A program made the translations under genes and the position numbers. Positions 8,695 to 18,137 of a stretch of 64,000 nt of DNA are shown piece by piece. The stretch is from positions 35,983 through 99,982 of the forward strand of contig NZ_JAIQZB010000017.1 of assembly GCF_020164555.1 (NCBI RefSeq), given 5' to 3'. The notes beneath the pieces are model-generated. The model was not told the origin of the DNA. It searched no databases and saw only the letters and a program-made list of their open reading frames with translations. Source of the DNA: Salegentibacter lacus (GTDB taxonomy: Bacteria > Bacteroidota > Bacteroidia > Flavobacteriales > Flavobacteriaceae). Numbering within the stretch: position 1 is the first letter of the stretch; every line of letters starts with the position of its first letter.

Positions 8695-11600
8695 TGAAAA
8701 TATACTTATCAATCCGAGTATTAAAAGCAATTTTTATAGCGTTTTTCCTATTTGTAACAGGTTGCGCGAAAGATATAGATGAGGAAAAGATAGAAGCAGA
8801 TAATCCAAGGGTGGAGTATGACCAAATGAGTAGTACTCCTTTGGTAACTTATCTCCAGGAGCCTGGAAATGATTTAAGCATTCAGAATAGTAGGCATATT
8901 AGAAAAGCGCTTAATTACGCTAAAATTCCTTACAATGAAATAAATAGATTTGATTTTAATGAGAAACCTGAAGTAGCTAATTCTGCAAAGGTAATTGTAG
9001 TTTATGATCTTGAACGATTGAATAAATTGGCAATGAATTATCTAATTGATTTTGTTGCAAAAGGCGGCCATATATTTATTCCTTCGGTAGGCACTAATAA
9101 AAATTATGGATTTTTAGCGGGAGTAAAGGGAGATGCAGGCTTTCAAATTGATACTGCAGCACAGGGGTTTTTATTCCAGTCAAATTTTCTTCCGGCATTA
9201 AAAGGAAAAAAATATAGAAATGGAAATAAACATTTTGGCCTGCAAGCCGATAACTTCAAAGATGATATTGAGATTATAGCCACTTCAATTTCTGTAGAAG
9301 ATTATCCTTTGATAATAAGAAATAAAATAGGCAATGGTTCGGTAATTTCATTTAATACAGACCAGTATTCAGAAAAACGGGAGAGAGGATTATTCTTTGC
9401 TGCAATTTTGCAGGGTTTAGAGGGTGTGCCTTACCCCATAGCAAATGTATCAAGTATCATGTTAGACGATTTCCCGGCGCCGCTTTATAACGTGAAAATG
9501 GAGCCGATACAATCAGAAATGAATATTAGTCAGGCACGTTTTTATACGGAAGTTTGGTGGAAAGATATGCTTAAACTAGCCAGGGAAGAAGGACTGGAGT
9601 ATTCAGCTTATGTTTGTTTTGATTATTCTAATCGTACATCGCCGCCGTTTAATTTTCCAGAATGGGAACAGTCTGTCTTAACAGGTTCGAATGGTGCCAA
9701 TGCAGCAGATAAACTAATGGTAGAGTTTGATAATTCTATTCATGAAGTAGCTTTACACGGTTACAATCACGCTTCTCTTACAATTGAAGAATGGCCCAAT
9801 AAAAACTATATGGGCTTAAGTCTTCAAGCGGTAAAAAAACGCTGGTCGGCGCTGGGTTATGGTGAATTACCAGTTTCTTATGTACCACCATCTAATACTA
9901 TAGATAGTATTGGCTTTGTTGCCTTAGAAGAGAATATACCCAAAATTATATACAATGCCAGTATTTACCTGGGAAATTTTGAAGACGGTGGAGATAGAGA
10001 ATTTGATAGTGAACCTTATAATAACCATTTTTTTAATTTTCCACGAATCACCAGCGGCTTTGCTTTGACTTCTACCAGGCAATTCAATCAGCAATCTTTA
10101 TATCTCTATACGGGCTTATGGACGCATTTTATTCACCCGGATGATATTTACCAGATTCCCGGGGAGGAGCCCCTGGAAAGTGCGGGTGATTATACTTTAA
10201 GGAATATAAACTCTTATGGTTGGAAAGTTTCAGAAGATGGGTCTCCGGGTTTATTTCCAAGGTTTCGTCAGTACATTAAAGATGTAAAGAAAACCTTTCC
10301 TTTGATTCGATTTTTAAAAGTTTCAGAAGCAGCAAAAATTACTCAAAACTGGAGGGAAATACCTTATAATTTTACTGAAAATGATAGTGAAGTTGAAGTT
10401 GCTGCAAGTATTCAAAATAGCGAGAACCAAAACTTCTGGTTCGCCTATATTTCAGAAAAAAATACTGTTGAGGCTGAAGATTACCTGAAAAGTAAGCAAC
10501 TTAAATTTACCAAAACTCCTTTTTTAGAGGGGTTTCTTTTCAATATTCAAACCCAGGAAAAAACATTAAGCTTACCGAAGTTTGATAATAAATATTCTGA
10601 AAATTTACTAGGCGGACTAATGGAAAATTATGAATCTTATCTTTTGGTAGAAGCTTCACAAGAACTTGGTGATATTGAAAAAGAAATAAATGATTTAAAA
10701 TCTAAAATTTCTCAAAGTAACCAATTTGAACGTGAGGATTGGACGAATCTATTTCAGTATTTAGGTTGGGAAAGTCGGCAAAATGAGATCTGGCCTTTGC
10801 TGGAAAAAAAATACAGCCAGGATAAATCTTCAGTTTACGTAAATCTTTCATCAGAATTCACAAGTCAAAGCGATTATTCAGATCTTGAAACCAGAAAGCG
10901 CTGGATGCTTAGACAAATAGAGTTGCGTCCCGAAAATGTAAAACTTAGAAGAAATTTTATAGCTTATTTTGGAAATGATACCGATGTGCAGTTAAGTAGA
11001 GAAGAATTACTGAAACTTATAGAAAACACTGAGGTAGATGAAGAGCGTTTTGCCTATTTCTTACTGCTTAACGATAAACATCCTGAAGCAGCTTTTAATT
11101 TGGTAAAGGATATAGAACCTTGTCGGGAAGATTTTAGCCTGGCGGCTTCTACAATATCTTGGGTATTTGCCGATGCTAAAGAGTATGAAAAGGCAATTTC
11201 CTGGTCTAAATGCAGTGAAGACATTCCTGAAAGTGCCATAGTTGACTGGCGGGTGCAATCAGGGGAATATGAATTTTTAGAAGAAAAGAATTTTCCACTT
11301 TATATAGAATATCTTATTGCCGATAAGGATAAAAGAGCCGCACAGGAATTATTGGAAATAGAACCTTGCCGCGAAGACTTAAAACATTTGGCAACAACAA
11401 TCGCCTATACTTATGGCGGCCAGGGAAGTTATAGAAAAGCCCTGGAATGGTCTTCCTGCGCTTCGGGTTTCCCTTTAGTTGAACGAATGCAATGGTTATA
11501 CTCTCTGGAGAATTTCAGCGAAGTAGAGCGTTTGTATGCAAATTATTCTAAAAAGGCTAATCCAAAAGAAAAGGAAGCTATTCAGGTTTTTATGACTGAA

Positions 11601-12686
11601 TATTATTTAGGACGTAGCGAAATGCTTAAAGCCTGGGAGCTCGCTTCAGAATTGCCAAATTCAATCAATAAAGAACGCATAAGAACACAACTAAATAGTA
11701 GCGTTGTTTATCTTAATACTGAACAAAAAAGATTTTTATTAAAAGAATATCCATCTTTCTTTTATCCAGAGGTCGCTTCTAAAATAAAGCAAAATCTAAG
11801 GTTAACTGAAGGTGATTTTTTACAAATTGGCAGTAATATTATTAGTGATAGGTTAGATCCAACGTCTGTGGGTATAGAAGCCGTGTATGGTACTCGAGAT
11901 CAGAAGTACAATCAACATCAATTTGGGCTAAATCGTTATAATGCCTATGCAATTCCGTTCCAGGGCGAATTGGAGAGTAATGAAGACATGGAGTTATACG
12001 GCTTGGTTTACAGGTTTAAAACCAGGGAAAGAATTGAAAAATTTAATTATGGTTTGGGAACACGGCTGGAATTTAATGAAGCAGGGAAAGCCTATCTTCA
12101 TTTAGAAGCTTCAGCTTCTATCGCAAAAGACAGCTTGTATAGCTCCTTTCAATTTTTTAGAAAACCGGCAATTACCGGCCCGGCTTATACTCTGGATATT
12201 TATCAAACACAATTAAATGTATATGAAGAACTTCGGTTTAAAAAGAAATTTCAGGCTGTTTTTTATTTAGAAGGAAACCATTATAACGACGAAGATATAA
12301 TGGATGTGCAGGCCCTTACCAGTTTATCTATGGATTTTAAACTGAATAAAATGGCCAAATTTAGACCTTATACCGAATTTTCAGGAATGTTGGGTAATTC
12401 TAATAGATCTAGCGGCTTTCCATATTGGACTTTAGATGAAAGATTTTATGGCGGTTTAGGAATGGCTTATGAATATGTAAATGAAAATAATTTATGGAAG
12501 ATTAACCTTGACGCCGGATATTTTCTGGATACGTTTTCCGATGAATTTCAAAGGTATCGTGGGAGTGTGGTATGGCCAATCACGAAGTATCTCCATCTTA
12601 ATACGCAAGCCGAATTCTATACCCTTAAAAACTTTTATTCCAACAACTTCACTTTTGGCTTAAAATACTTTTTGAAAGATAATTAA
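8694..12686 (+). CDS. Fused DUF2194 deacetylase, TPR and outer-membrane barrel lipoprotein
   Basis: A 1330-residue lipoprotein (FVTGC, Cys 24). Residues about 40-250 look like a Rossmann/GATase-like part. Residues about 255-560 are a DUF2194 polysaccharide-deacetylase domain with MLDDFP (metal Asp) and ALHGYNHAS (HxxxH), matching the Asp-His-His metal triad. Residues about 690-1045 are helical TPR-like repeats, including the repeated CREDF/CREDL units. From about 1050 to the end are alternating beta strands ending in FTFGLKYFLKDN, typical of an outer-membrane barrel. It therefore seems to combine the roles of PelA (deacetylase) and PelB (TPR plus porin). ATG 8694 overlaps the previous stop. 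Confidence 0.82.
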   Translation: MKIYLSIRVLKAIFIAFFLFVTGCAKDIDEEKIEADNPRVEYDQMSSTPLVTYLQEPGNDLSIQNSRHIRKALNYAKIPYNEINRFDFNEKPEVANSAKVIVVYDLERLNKLAMNYLIDFVAKGGHIFIPSVGTNKNYGFLAGVKGDAGFQIDTAAQGFLFQSNFLPALKGKKYRNGNKHFGLQADNFKDDIEIIATSISVEDYPLIIRNKIGNGSVISFNTDQYSEKRERGLFFAAILQGLEGVPYPIANVSSIMLDDFPAPLYNVKMEPIQSEMNISQARFYTEVWWKDMLKLAREEGLEYSAYVCFDYSNRTSPPFNFPEWEQSVLTGSNGANAADKLMVEFDNSIHEVALHGYNHASLTIEEWPNKNYMGLSLQAVKKRWSALGYGELPVSYVPPSNTIDSIGFVALEENIPKIIYNASIYLGNFEDGGDREFDSEPYNNHFFNFPRITSGFALTSTRQFNQQSLYLYTGLWTHFIHPDDIYQIPGEEPLESAGDYTLRNINSYGWKVSEDGSPGLFPRFRQYIKDVKKTFPLIRFLKVSEAAKITQNWREIPYNFTENDSEVEVAASIQNSENQNFWFAYISEKNTVEAEDYLKSKQLKFTKTPFLEGFLFNIQTQEKTLSLPKFDNKYSENLLGGLMENYESYLLVEASQELGDIEKEINDLKSKISQSNQFEREDWTNLFQYLGWESRQNEIWPLLEKKYSQDKSSVYVNLSSEFTSQSDYSDLETRKRWMLRQIELRPENVKLRRNFIAYFGNDTDVQLSREELLKLIENTEVDEERFAYFLLLNDKHPEAAFNLVKDIEPCREDFSLAASTISWVFADAKEYEKAISWSKCSEDIPESAIVDWRVQSGEYEFLEEKNFPLYIEYLIADKDKRAAQELLEIEPCREDLKHLATTIAYTYGGQGSYRKALEWSSCASGFPLVERMQWLYSLENFSEVERLYANYSKKANPKEKEAIQVFMTEYYLGRSEMLKAWELASELPNSINKERIRTQLNSSVVYLNTEQKRFLLKEYPSFFYPEVASKIKQNLRLTEGDFLQIGSNIISDRLDPTSVGIEAVYGTRDQKYNQHQFGLNRYNAYAIPFQGELESNEDMELYGLVYRFKTRERIEKFNYGLGTRLEFNEAGKAYLHLEASASIAKDSLYSSFQFFRKPAITGPAYTLDIYQTQLNVYEELRFKKKFQAVFYLEGNHYNDEDIMDVQALTSLSMDFKLNKMAKFRPYTEFSGMLGNSNRSSGFPYWTLDERFYGGLGMAYEYVNENNLWKINLDAGYFLDTFSDEFQRYRGSVVWPITKYLHLNTQAEFYTLKNFYSNNFTFGLKYFLKDN

Positions 12687-13477
12687 GGATTAATTTTAAA
12701 TGAAGCTGAAGCTTTATCAAAAACGATTAACCCTTCCGGAAAAACAGTAGAAAATGCTCCTGATTCCAGTAGTTCTTTAGGAGAACCGGTGGTAACTTTA
12801 TTGTTTTGCATCAAAATAATCTTATCACAAAGCTGAATTGCCAGGTTAATTTCGTGCGAGGCAAAAACAATGGCTTTATTTGTTTTCCGGGTGAGTTTTT
12901 TGAGCAATTTCAGTACGTAGGCTTTATGATATAGATCTAAATGCGTGGTGGGTTCATCTAAAATAACCAGTGGCGTATTTTGGGCAATGGCACGGGCAAT
13001 TAACACTTTTTGAAGCTGGCCATCACTTAACTCGTAGCATTTTTTGTGCTGCAAATCTTCAATCCCTACATTCTGCAAAGATTTTTTGATTTGGCGTAAA
13101 TCGTTTTTACTTAATCTCCCAATCCAATTGGTATAGGGTTGTCGGCCAAGCGCTACCAGTTCAAAAACGCTTAAATTTTTGGAAATAGGTTGTTCGGTGA
13201 GCACGAGACTCACTAAAGAAGCAAGTTCTAAAGAATCTATATCCTGAATTTGCTCATTTTTAACCAATACTTTTCCCTTCAGCGCATCCTGAACTCCGCT
13301 TAAAGTTCTTAAAAATGTAGATTTTCCGACTCCGTTAACGCCAATAACAGCAACCAATTCCCCTTCGTTTACTTCAATATTAATCGCTTCAGTAATAATG
13401 GTTTTTTCGGTTTTATTACTGTAACCAATATCAAGATCAATGGTTTTAAGGATGCTATGTTTTTCAGTATGGTTCAA
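12683..13477 (-). CDS. btuD: ABC transporter ATPase, cobalamin type
   Basis: A 264-residue ABC ATPase of the FecE/BtuD group. Walker A is GVNGVGKST, the signature is ELSDGQLQK (unusual LSDGQ for LSGGQ), Walker B is LVILDEPT, and the switch His lies in FASHE. It supplies energy for import across the inner membrane. Its ATG is 2 bp after the permease stop, so both are in one unit. Iron siderophore uptake is a possible alternative, but the facing cobalamin riboswitch and receptor favour B12. Its stop is at the end of the Pel-like operon, which runs convergently with 4 bp of overlap. Confidence 0.82.
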   Translation of the reverse strand: MNHTEKHSILKTIDLDIGYSNKTEKTIITEAINIEVNEGELVAVIGVNGVGKSTFLRTLSGVQDALKGKVLVKNEQIQDIDSLELASLVSLVLTEQPISKNLSVFELVALGRQPYTNWIGRLSKNDLRQIKKSLQNVGIEDLQHKKCYELSDGQLQKVLIARAIAQNTPLVILDEPTTHLDLYHKAYVLKLLKKLTRKTNKAIVFASHEINLAIQLCDKIILMQNNKVTTGSPKELLESGAFSTVFPEGLIVFDKASASFKINP

Positions 13478-13479
13478 CT

Positions 13480-14511
13480 TCAGAATAAAAATTTGCGTTT
13501 ACGCACTAAAAGCCAAATTACTACCGGTGCGCCAATTAGCGAAGTTATAGCATTTATAGGTAAAGTATATTCCTGTCCCGGCATTTGTGCGGCGATATCA
13601 CAAATAAGCATTAAAGCTGCACCGCCCAAAATAACGGCAGGAACTAAAATACTGTGGTTATTTACAGGAATTATTTGCCGAATCAAATGCGGAACGGCTA
13701 AACCTACAAAAGCAATTGGCCCGGCAAAAGCGGTTATGCTTCCTGCAAGTAAACTGGTAGCAATTATTATAATAAGTCGGTTTTTTTGAATACTTACACC
13801 CAGGCTTTTGGCATATTGTTCGCCCAGTAATAAGGTGTTGAGGTTTTTTATACAGGAAACCGCTAAAATTATTCCCACAAACCAAAACATTGCCAGAATT
13901 CCAACTTCATTCCAGGAGAGATCGCCCAAACTTCCAAAAGACCAGAATACATATTGCTGAAGTTGGGCTGCCGGACTAAAATATGAAAGCACGCTTACCA
14001 CTGCAGCGGTTAAACTTGCAAACATTAAACCTATAATTAGAATAGCCATAGTATCGCGAAGTCGAAGCGAAGCAAGCATGACGGCGATAAGCACCAGTAA
14101 ACTCCCTAAGCTGGAAGCAATAACCAAACTCCATTTTGAAAGTAAAATACCGGCAAAAGCGCCCCCAAAGACCGAAGCTCCCATAATAACAATTGCCACA
14201 CCCAAACTGGCACCACTGCTCAAGCCTAAAACATAGGGTCCAGCAAGGGGATTGCGAAATAGGGTTTGCATTAAAAGCCCGCTAATGGCAAGTCCGGAGC
14301 CGGTTATGATTGCTGTGATTGCTTTGGGTAACCGGTATTCCACAATTATATATCGCCAGGTTTCTTTAGAAACTTCTAAATTAAAAATTGACGCAAAAAC
14401 ATCTTTAAATGGAATATTTACTGAGCCCAAACTGATGTTTAAAAAACCCAGAAAGATTACCCCAAAAAAAAGGAGTAGAAGTGGAAGTACATATTTTTGG
14501 GACTGCAACAA
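13480..14511 (-). CDS. btuC: FecCD/BtuC-type ABC permease
   Basis: A 343-residue FecCD-family permease with about 10 helices. Family landmarks are visible: EYRLPKAITAIITGSGLAIS near residue 60, NPLAGPYVLGLSSGASLG near 90, and GPIAFVGLAVPHLIR near 265, the last being the ATPase-coupling region. It forms the inner-membrane channel together with the ATPase 2 bp downstream. A 136-bp gap separates it from the binding-protein gene upstream on the same strand; that gap shows no terminator. Confidence 0.87.
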   Translation of the reverse strand: MLQSQKYVLPLLLLFFGVIFLGFLNISLGSVNIPFKDVFASIFNLEVSKETWRYIIVEYRLPKAITAIITGSGLAISGLLMQTLFRNPLAGPYVLGLSSGASLGVAIVIMGASVFGGAFAGILLSKWSLVIASSLGSLLVLIAVMLASLRLRDTMAILIIGLMFASLTAAVVSVLSYFSPAAQLQQYVFWSFGSLGDLSWNEVGILAMFWFVGIILAVSCIKNLNTLLLGEQYAKSLGVSIQKNRLIIIIATSLLAGSITAFAGPIAFVGLAVPHLIRQIIPVNNHSILVPAVILGGAALMLICDIAAQMPGQEYTLPINAITSLIGAPVVIWLLVRKRKFLF

Positions 14512-14647
14512 GGCCGGTGATTTATTTCGATGTAAATATCTGAAATAAAATGAGGAGATAAAATTAAAGAAGAAGGATAATACAATATTAGCCTATATCT
14601 ATTACAATGGACAAATTTCTATTTGAGTTCAAATTCCAAGCAGAAGA

Positions 14648-15802
14648 TTAATCTTTCAACGCCTTAAAAAATGTGGTTTGGTAATCTGATAGTAAATCGG
14701 GATGAAAAATTGAAACTAAATCTTTCAGGACCAAATCCGGGCGTTGAGGGCCAAGTTCAAAGTATAGTACACCACCGGTTTCTCCTTTGGTTAGGCTTAC
14801 GCTGTAAACATTTTTATTCTGTACGGCTTCAAATTGCTGGTAATGTTGAGATTCTTTTAAAAGCTGTGTATAAGAAGTATATTGTCCCGCGCTTATCCAA
14901 AAATCGGAATCCTGGGCTTTGTCAAGTACATTTTCAAAAGATAAAGCCATACTACCGTTACCTTCTGTATCGGCATAAATATAATTAGCATTAGCATCTT
15001 TTATAAATTGGGCCTGCCAGGAATTTCCGTACGGTAAATACCACTGGTCTTTGTACATTGCTCCGCTTAGAACTTTCGGAGTCTTTTCTGCCGATTTTGC
15101 TAATTCTTTCGCCTTAGTATAATCGGTTTCTATTTCATTAAAAATTTTTTCAGCTTCATCTAATTTATCGTAAAATACGCCGAAGAATTTAATCCATTCG
15201 GCTTTTCCCAAAGGAGTTTTTTCAGTCCAATCGCCGTTGTACATAACGGGAATTCCAGTTTTCTGAATAGTTTCAAATGTTTTATTATTTCCGTCTATGG
15301 CAAAACCAATCACTAATTGAGGATCAAGATTTATAAGCACTTCGGTGTTGATGTTTTCGTTCTTCCCTAATTCCTTAATTTTTCCTGAATTAATTAGTTT
15401 TCTGGTTTTTTCTGAAGAAATATAATCAAGACCGGGAAATCCTTTTAGGCTGGTTTCTTCATTTAAAGCTTCTAACGCCGGAATATGTGTAGTAGAAGTC
15501 ACCACCATTTTCTCTATCGGAATTTTTACTTTTTGATCGTAGTTTAAATCTTCTGGGATCTCAGTATTTTTTCTCGTAAGAAGGTAAGTAAAAGTCTTTT
15601 CAGCATCCGGCCAGGGTGTTTCTATATCTAAAATATAATAATCTCCGAAATCACTGATACTAAAATTGTTAGCATAGCTTAAATCAATGGATTTTTCAGG
15701 TTGAGCAGAAACTGTATTTTGATTGTTTTGCTCGTTTTTGCAGGCGGTAAATACTAAAAACAGGAGTAAGAAATTAAGCCTTTTTACAGTCTTTATTTTC
15801 AT
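14648..15802 (-). CDS. btuF: ABC transporter substrate-binding lipoprotein, cobalamin type
   Basis: A 384-residue lipoprotein (VFTAC, Cys about 21) with a class III periplasmic-binding fold: residues about 105-380 contain KMVVTSTTHIPALEALNE, the inter-domain helix, and LGPQRPDLVLKDLVSIFHP at the end. It would hand substrate to the BtuCD-like pair. It is divergent from the riboswitch-controlled receptor, so the riboswitch RNA does not include it. A TACTTTTG box on the minus strand (complement of 15860-15867) may be its -7 element. Substrate assignment rests on context. Confidence 0.8.
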   Translation of the reverse strand: MKIKTVKRLNFLLLFLVFTACKNEQNNQNTVSAQPEKSIDLSYANNFSISDFGDYYILDIETPWPDAEKTFTYLLTRKNTEIPEDLNYDQKVKIPIEKMVVTSTTHIPALEALNEETSLKGFPGLDYISSEKTRKLINSGKIKELGKNENINTEVLINLDPQLVIGFAIDGNNKTFETIQKTGIPVMYNGDWTEKTPLGKAEWIKFFGVFYDKLDEAEKIFNEIETDYTKAKELAKSAEKTPKVLSGAMYKDQWYLPYGNSWQAQFIKDANANYIYADTEGNGSMALSFENVLDKAQDSDFWISAGQYTSYTQLLKESQHYQQFEAVQNKNVYSVSLTKGETGGVLYFELGPQRPDLVLKDLVSIFHPDLLSDYQTTFFKALKD

Positions 15803-15859
15803 TTTTTAATTGGTTAAATGAAATTGAATTAAAGTGATTTTATTTAAAACAGGAATTCT

Positions 15860-15867
15860 CAAAAGTA
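15860..15867 (-). promoter_or_regulatory. Possible -7 element for btuF-like gene
   Basis: Reads TACTTTTG on the minus strand, a full match to TAnnTTTG, about 58 bp before the ATG. No clean -33 at 19 bp. Confidence 0.35.
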
Positions 15868-15929
15868 AGATTATTTAGAATTTTATCGTTGCAACTCAGA
15901 TAAATGTTTAATTTCGCATTGAAATTTTT

Positions 15930-16165
15930 GGTTCGGATGTGATTTTTTCATGCCGATTAAAAGGGAATCAGGAAGAAGTAGGAAATTAGAAATATTTCAT
16001 TTCATATTTCAAACTTTGCAAAGCCTGAGCTGTTCCCGCAACTGTAAGCTTAGTTCCGATTTTTACATCGGAATGCTTGTTGTTATCACTTCAAAAACCA
16101 CTGTTCCTTTTTAGGGATGGGAAGGTAAACAACAAGACGCGAGCCAGGAGACCTGCCAGAATATA
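15930..16165 (+). promoter_or_regulatory. Cobalamin (AdoCbl) riboswitch
   Basis: The 406-bp gap before the receptor gene holds a B12-box leader. In order: AAAAGGGAATCAGG (15959-15972), CTGTTCCCGCAACTGTAAG (16030-16048), CCACTGTT (16099-16106), GGGAAGG (16119-16125), and the strongly conserved GCGAGCCAGGAGACCTGCC (16139-16157). Extra sequence at 16049-16098 includes a hairpin TTCCGAT/ATCGGAA. The leader reads on the plus strand, 50 bp before the receptor ATG. It should repress the receptor and the BtuG-like gene when cobalamin is plentiful. Confidence 0.93.
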
Positions 16166-16208
16166 ACCAATAAATTCTTAGACTTTCGGGATAAAAGTCA
16201 GAGGGCAG

Positions 16209-18050
16209 ATGAAAAAAACGCACTTTTATACTATATTCCTTGGCCTGCTTTGTGGCTTGCCGGTACTTGCTCAAAACGACACATTAAACGTTTTGGACGA
16301 GGTATTTTTGACCGATACCAAGTTGAAAGATTTTTCTACCGGCCAGCAGGTTACTGTTTTAAATGATTCAATTTTAAAGAAAAACGGGGCGCTGCTAACT
16401 TCAGCCTTAAATTTTAATACTAATATCTATTTTAAAGAAAATGGCCTGGGGATGGTTTCCTCACCTTCTTTTCGAGGCACGAGCGCTTCACAAACTGCAG
16501 TTTTATGGAATGGGATTAATATTAATTCACAGTTTAATGGCCAAACCGATTTCAACACACTAAACGCTGCCGGATACGATAATATTAGTGTTCGCGGTGG
16601 GGGAGGAAGTGTAGTTTACGGTACCGGAGCTATTGGTGGAACTGTGCATTTAAATACGAATCTTGATTTTAGCGAAAAGACGAAGCAGGATATCTTTTTG
16701 AAATATGGAAGTTTTAATACTCTGGATGCCCGGTATAAAGTAAAAACTTCAGGAAATAAATGGAGTTTAAGTGTTGCTGCGGCCCGGAATTCTTCAGATA
16801 ATGACTATGAATGGCCCATTGAAGGTAAAAAGAACGAAAACGGTGAATTTTATAACAACAATCTAAACCTGGGTTTTGCTTACCGATTAAATGAAAAAAG
16901 CACTTTAAAATTTTACAGTGAAATTTTTGACGGGGAAAGGCATTTCTCACTTATTCGTCCTTCGGAAACCAAAACAAAATATCAGAATTTTGATACCCGA
17001 AACCTACTGGAATGGGTAAGTGAATTTGGAGATTTTGTCTCGGTGGCCCGGCTGGCACTTCTGGATGAGAACTACCGGTATTACGCGAATATAGCTACTG
17101 AAAACTATTCTTCAGGAGATGCACAAACCTTTATTGGTAAATACGATTTGAATTATTCGGTATCAAAAACCCTGGAACTTAATTCCGTATTAACAAATAC
17201 CTATACCGATGGCAACGGCTCTGGAATTACAGAGAATACCCGAAACATCTTTTCTTCGGCAGTATTAATGAAACACAGGCCGTTTCAGAAATTTCAATAC
17301 GAATTGGGAATTAGAAAAGAAATAACCGATAATTATGAGAGTCCATTGTTATTTTCTGCAGGCACACATTATAAATTTAACGATTTCTATAGCTTAAAGA
17401 TGAATATTTCCAGGAATTTTAGAATTCCTACCTACAATGACTTATACTGGGCGGGAGCAGGAAATCCAGAGCTTAACCCCGAAACTTCCAATCAGGTAGA
17501 ACTGGGAAATCATTTTAAACATAAAGACTTCAAATTTAGCCTTACCGGATATTATATTCAAATTGATGATATGATTCGGTGGTTGCCATCCGAAACTGGA
17601 ATGTGGCGCCCCAGGAACGAAGAAAGTGTGGAAACTTATGGTATTGAAGTGCTAACCGGTTGGCAGAAACAAATTTTTAAAGGCCATCAAATAAGCGCTT
17701 CAGGTACCTATGCCTATACGGTTTCTGAAAATATGAATACCGGTTACCAGCTTATTTATGTTCCCTTTCACAAGGCTACAGGGTCACTCACTTATGCTTT
17801 CAAAGATTTCAGCATAGATTATCAGTTGCTTTACAATGGGGAAGTTTATACCAGATCTGATAATAATTCCCGCTATAATATGGATGCCTATTTAGTTTCA
17901 AACCTTGGGTTGTCATATAATTTTGGCAAGAAAAATACTTATAAAATTGGTGCAAGAGTGCTTAATTTTTTTGATGAAGAATACCGAAGTGTAGAAGACC
18001 GGTGGATGCCCGGCAGAAATTTTAATATATACCTAAACCTTAATTTTTAA
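16209..18050 (+). CDS. btuB: TonB-dependent cobalamin receptor (BtuB-like)
   Basis: A 613-residue outer-membrane receptor. It has a signal peptide (ending about VLAQ), a plug domain (about 30-150) with LSFRGTSASQTAVLWNG-like motifs and VRGGGGSVVYGTGAIGGTV, and a 22-strand-type barrel ending in aromatic NFNIYLNLNF. The length fits the short BtuB class. The cobalamin riboswitch directly upstream, and the BtuCDF-like genes facing it, support B12 as substrate. The stop is followed by a small hairpin, then the BtuG-like gene. Confidence 0.9.
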   Translation: MKKTHFYTIFLGLLCGLPVLAQNDTLNVLDEVFLTDTKLKDFSTGQQVTVLNDSILKKNGALLTSALNFNTNIYFKENGLGMVSSPSFRGTSASQTAVLWNGININSQFNGQTDFNTLNAAGYDNISVRGGGGSVVYGTGAIGGTVHLNTNLDFSEKTKQDIFLKYGSFNTLDARYKVKTSGNKWSLSVAAARNSSDNDYEWPIEGKKNENGEFYNNNLNLGFAYRLNEKSTLKFYSEIFDGERHFSLIRPSETKTKYQNFDTRNLLEWVSEFGDFVSVARLALLDENYRYYANIATENYSSGDAQTFIGKYDLNYSVSKTLELNSVLTNTYTDGNGSGITENTRNIFSSAVLMKHRPFQKFQYELGIRKEITDNYESPLLFSAGTHYKFNDFYSLKMNISRNFRIPTYNDLYWAGAGNPELNPETSNQVELGNHFKHKDFKFSLTGYYIQIDDMIRWLPSETGMWRPRNEESVETYGIEVLTGWQKQIFKGHQISASGTYAYTVSENMNTGYQLIYVPFHKATGSLTYAFKDFSIDYQLLYNGEVYTRSDNNSRYNMDAYLVSNLGLSYNFGKKNTYKIGARVLNFFDEEYRSVEDRWMPGRNFNIYLNLNF

Positions 18051-18051
18051 C

Positions 18052-18066
18052 CAGCATGATGCTGGA
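18052..18066 (+). other. Intergenic hairpin
   Basis: CCAGCA-TGA-TGCTGG directly after the receptor stop. There is no T-run, so it is more likely an RNA-stabilising or attenuating hairpin within a receptor/lipoprotein operon than a full terminator. Confidence 0.4.
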
Positions 18067-18137
18067 GGCAAAATAGATAACAACCAAATTATTTAAATCC
18101 CTCTATTTGCTCAGCTTATTGCTAAATTTTAAAACCA

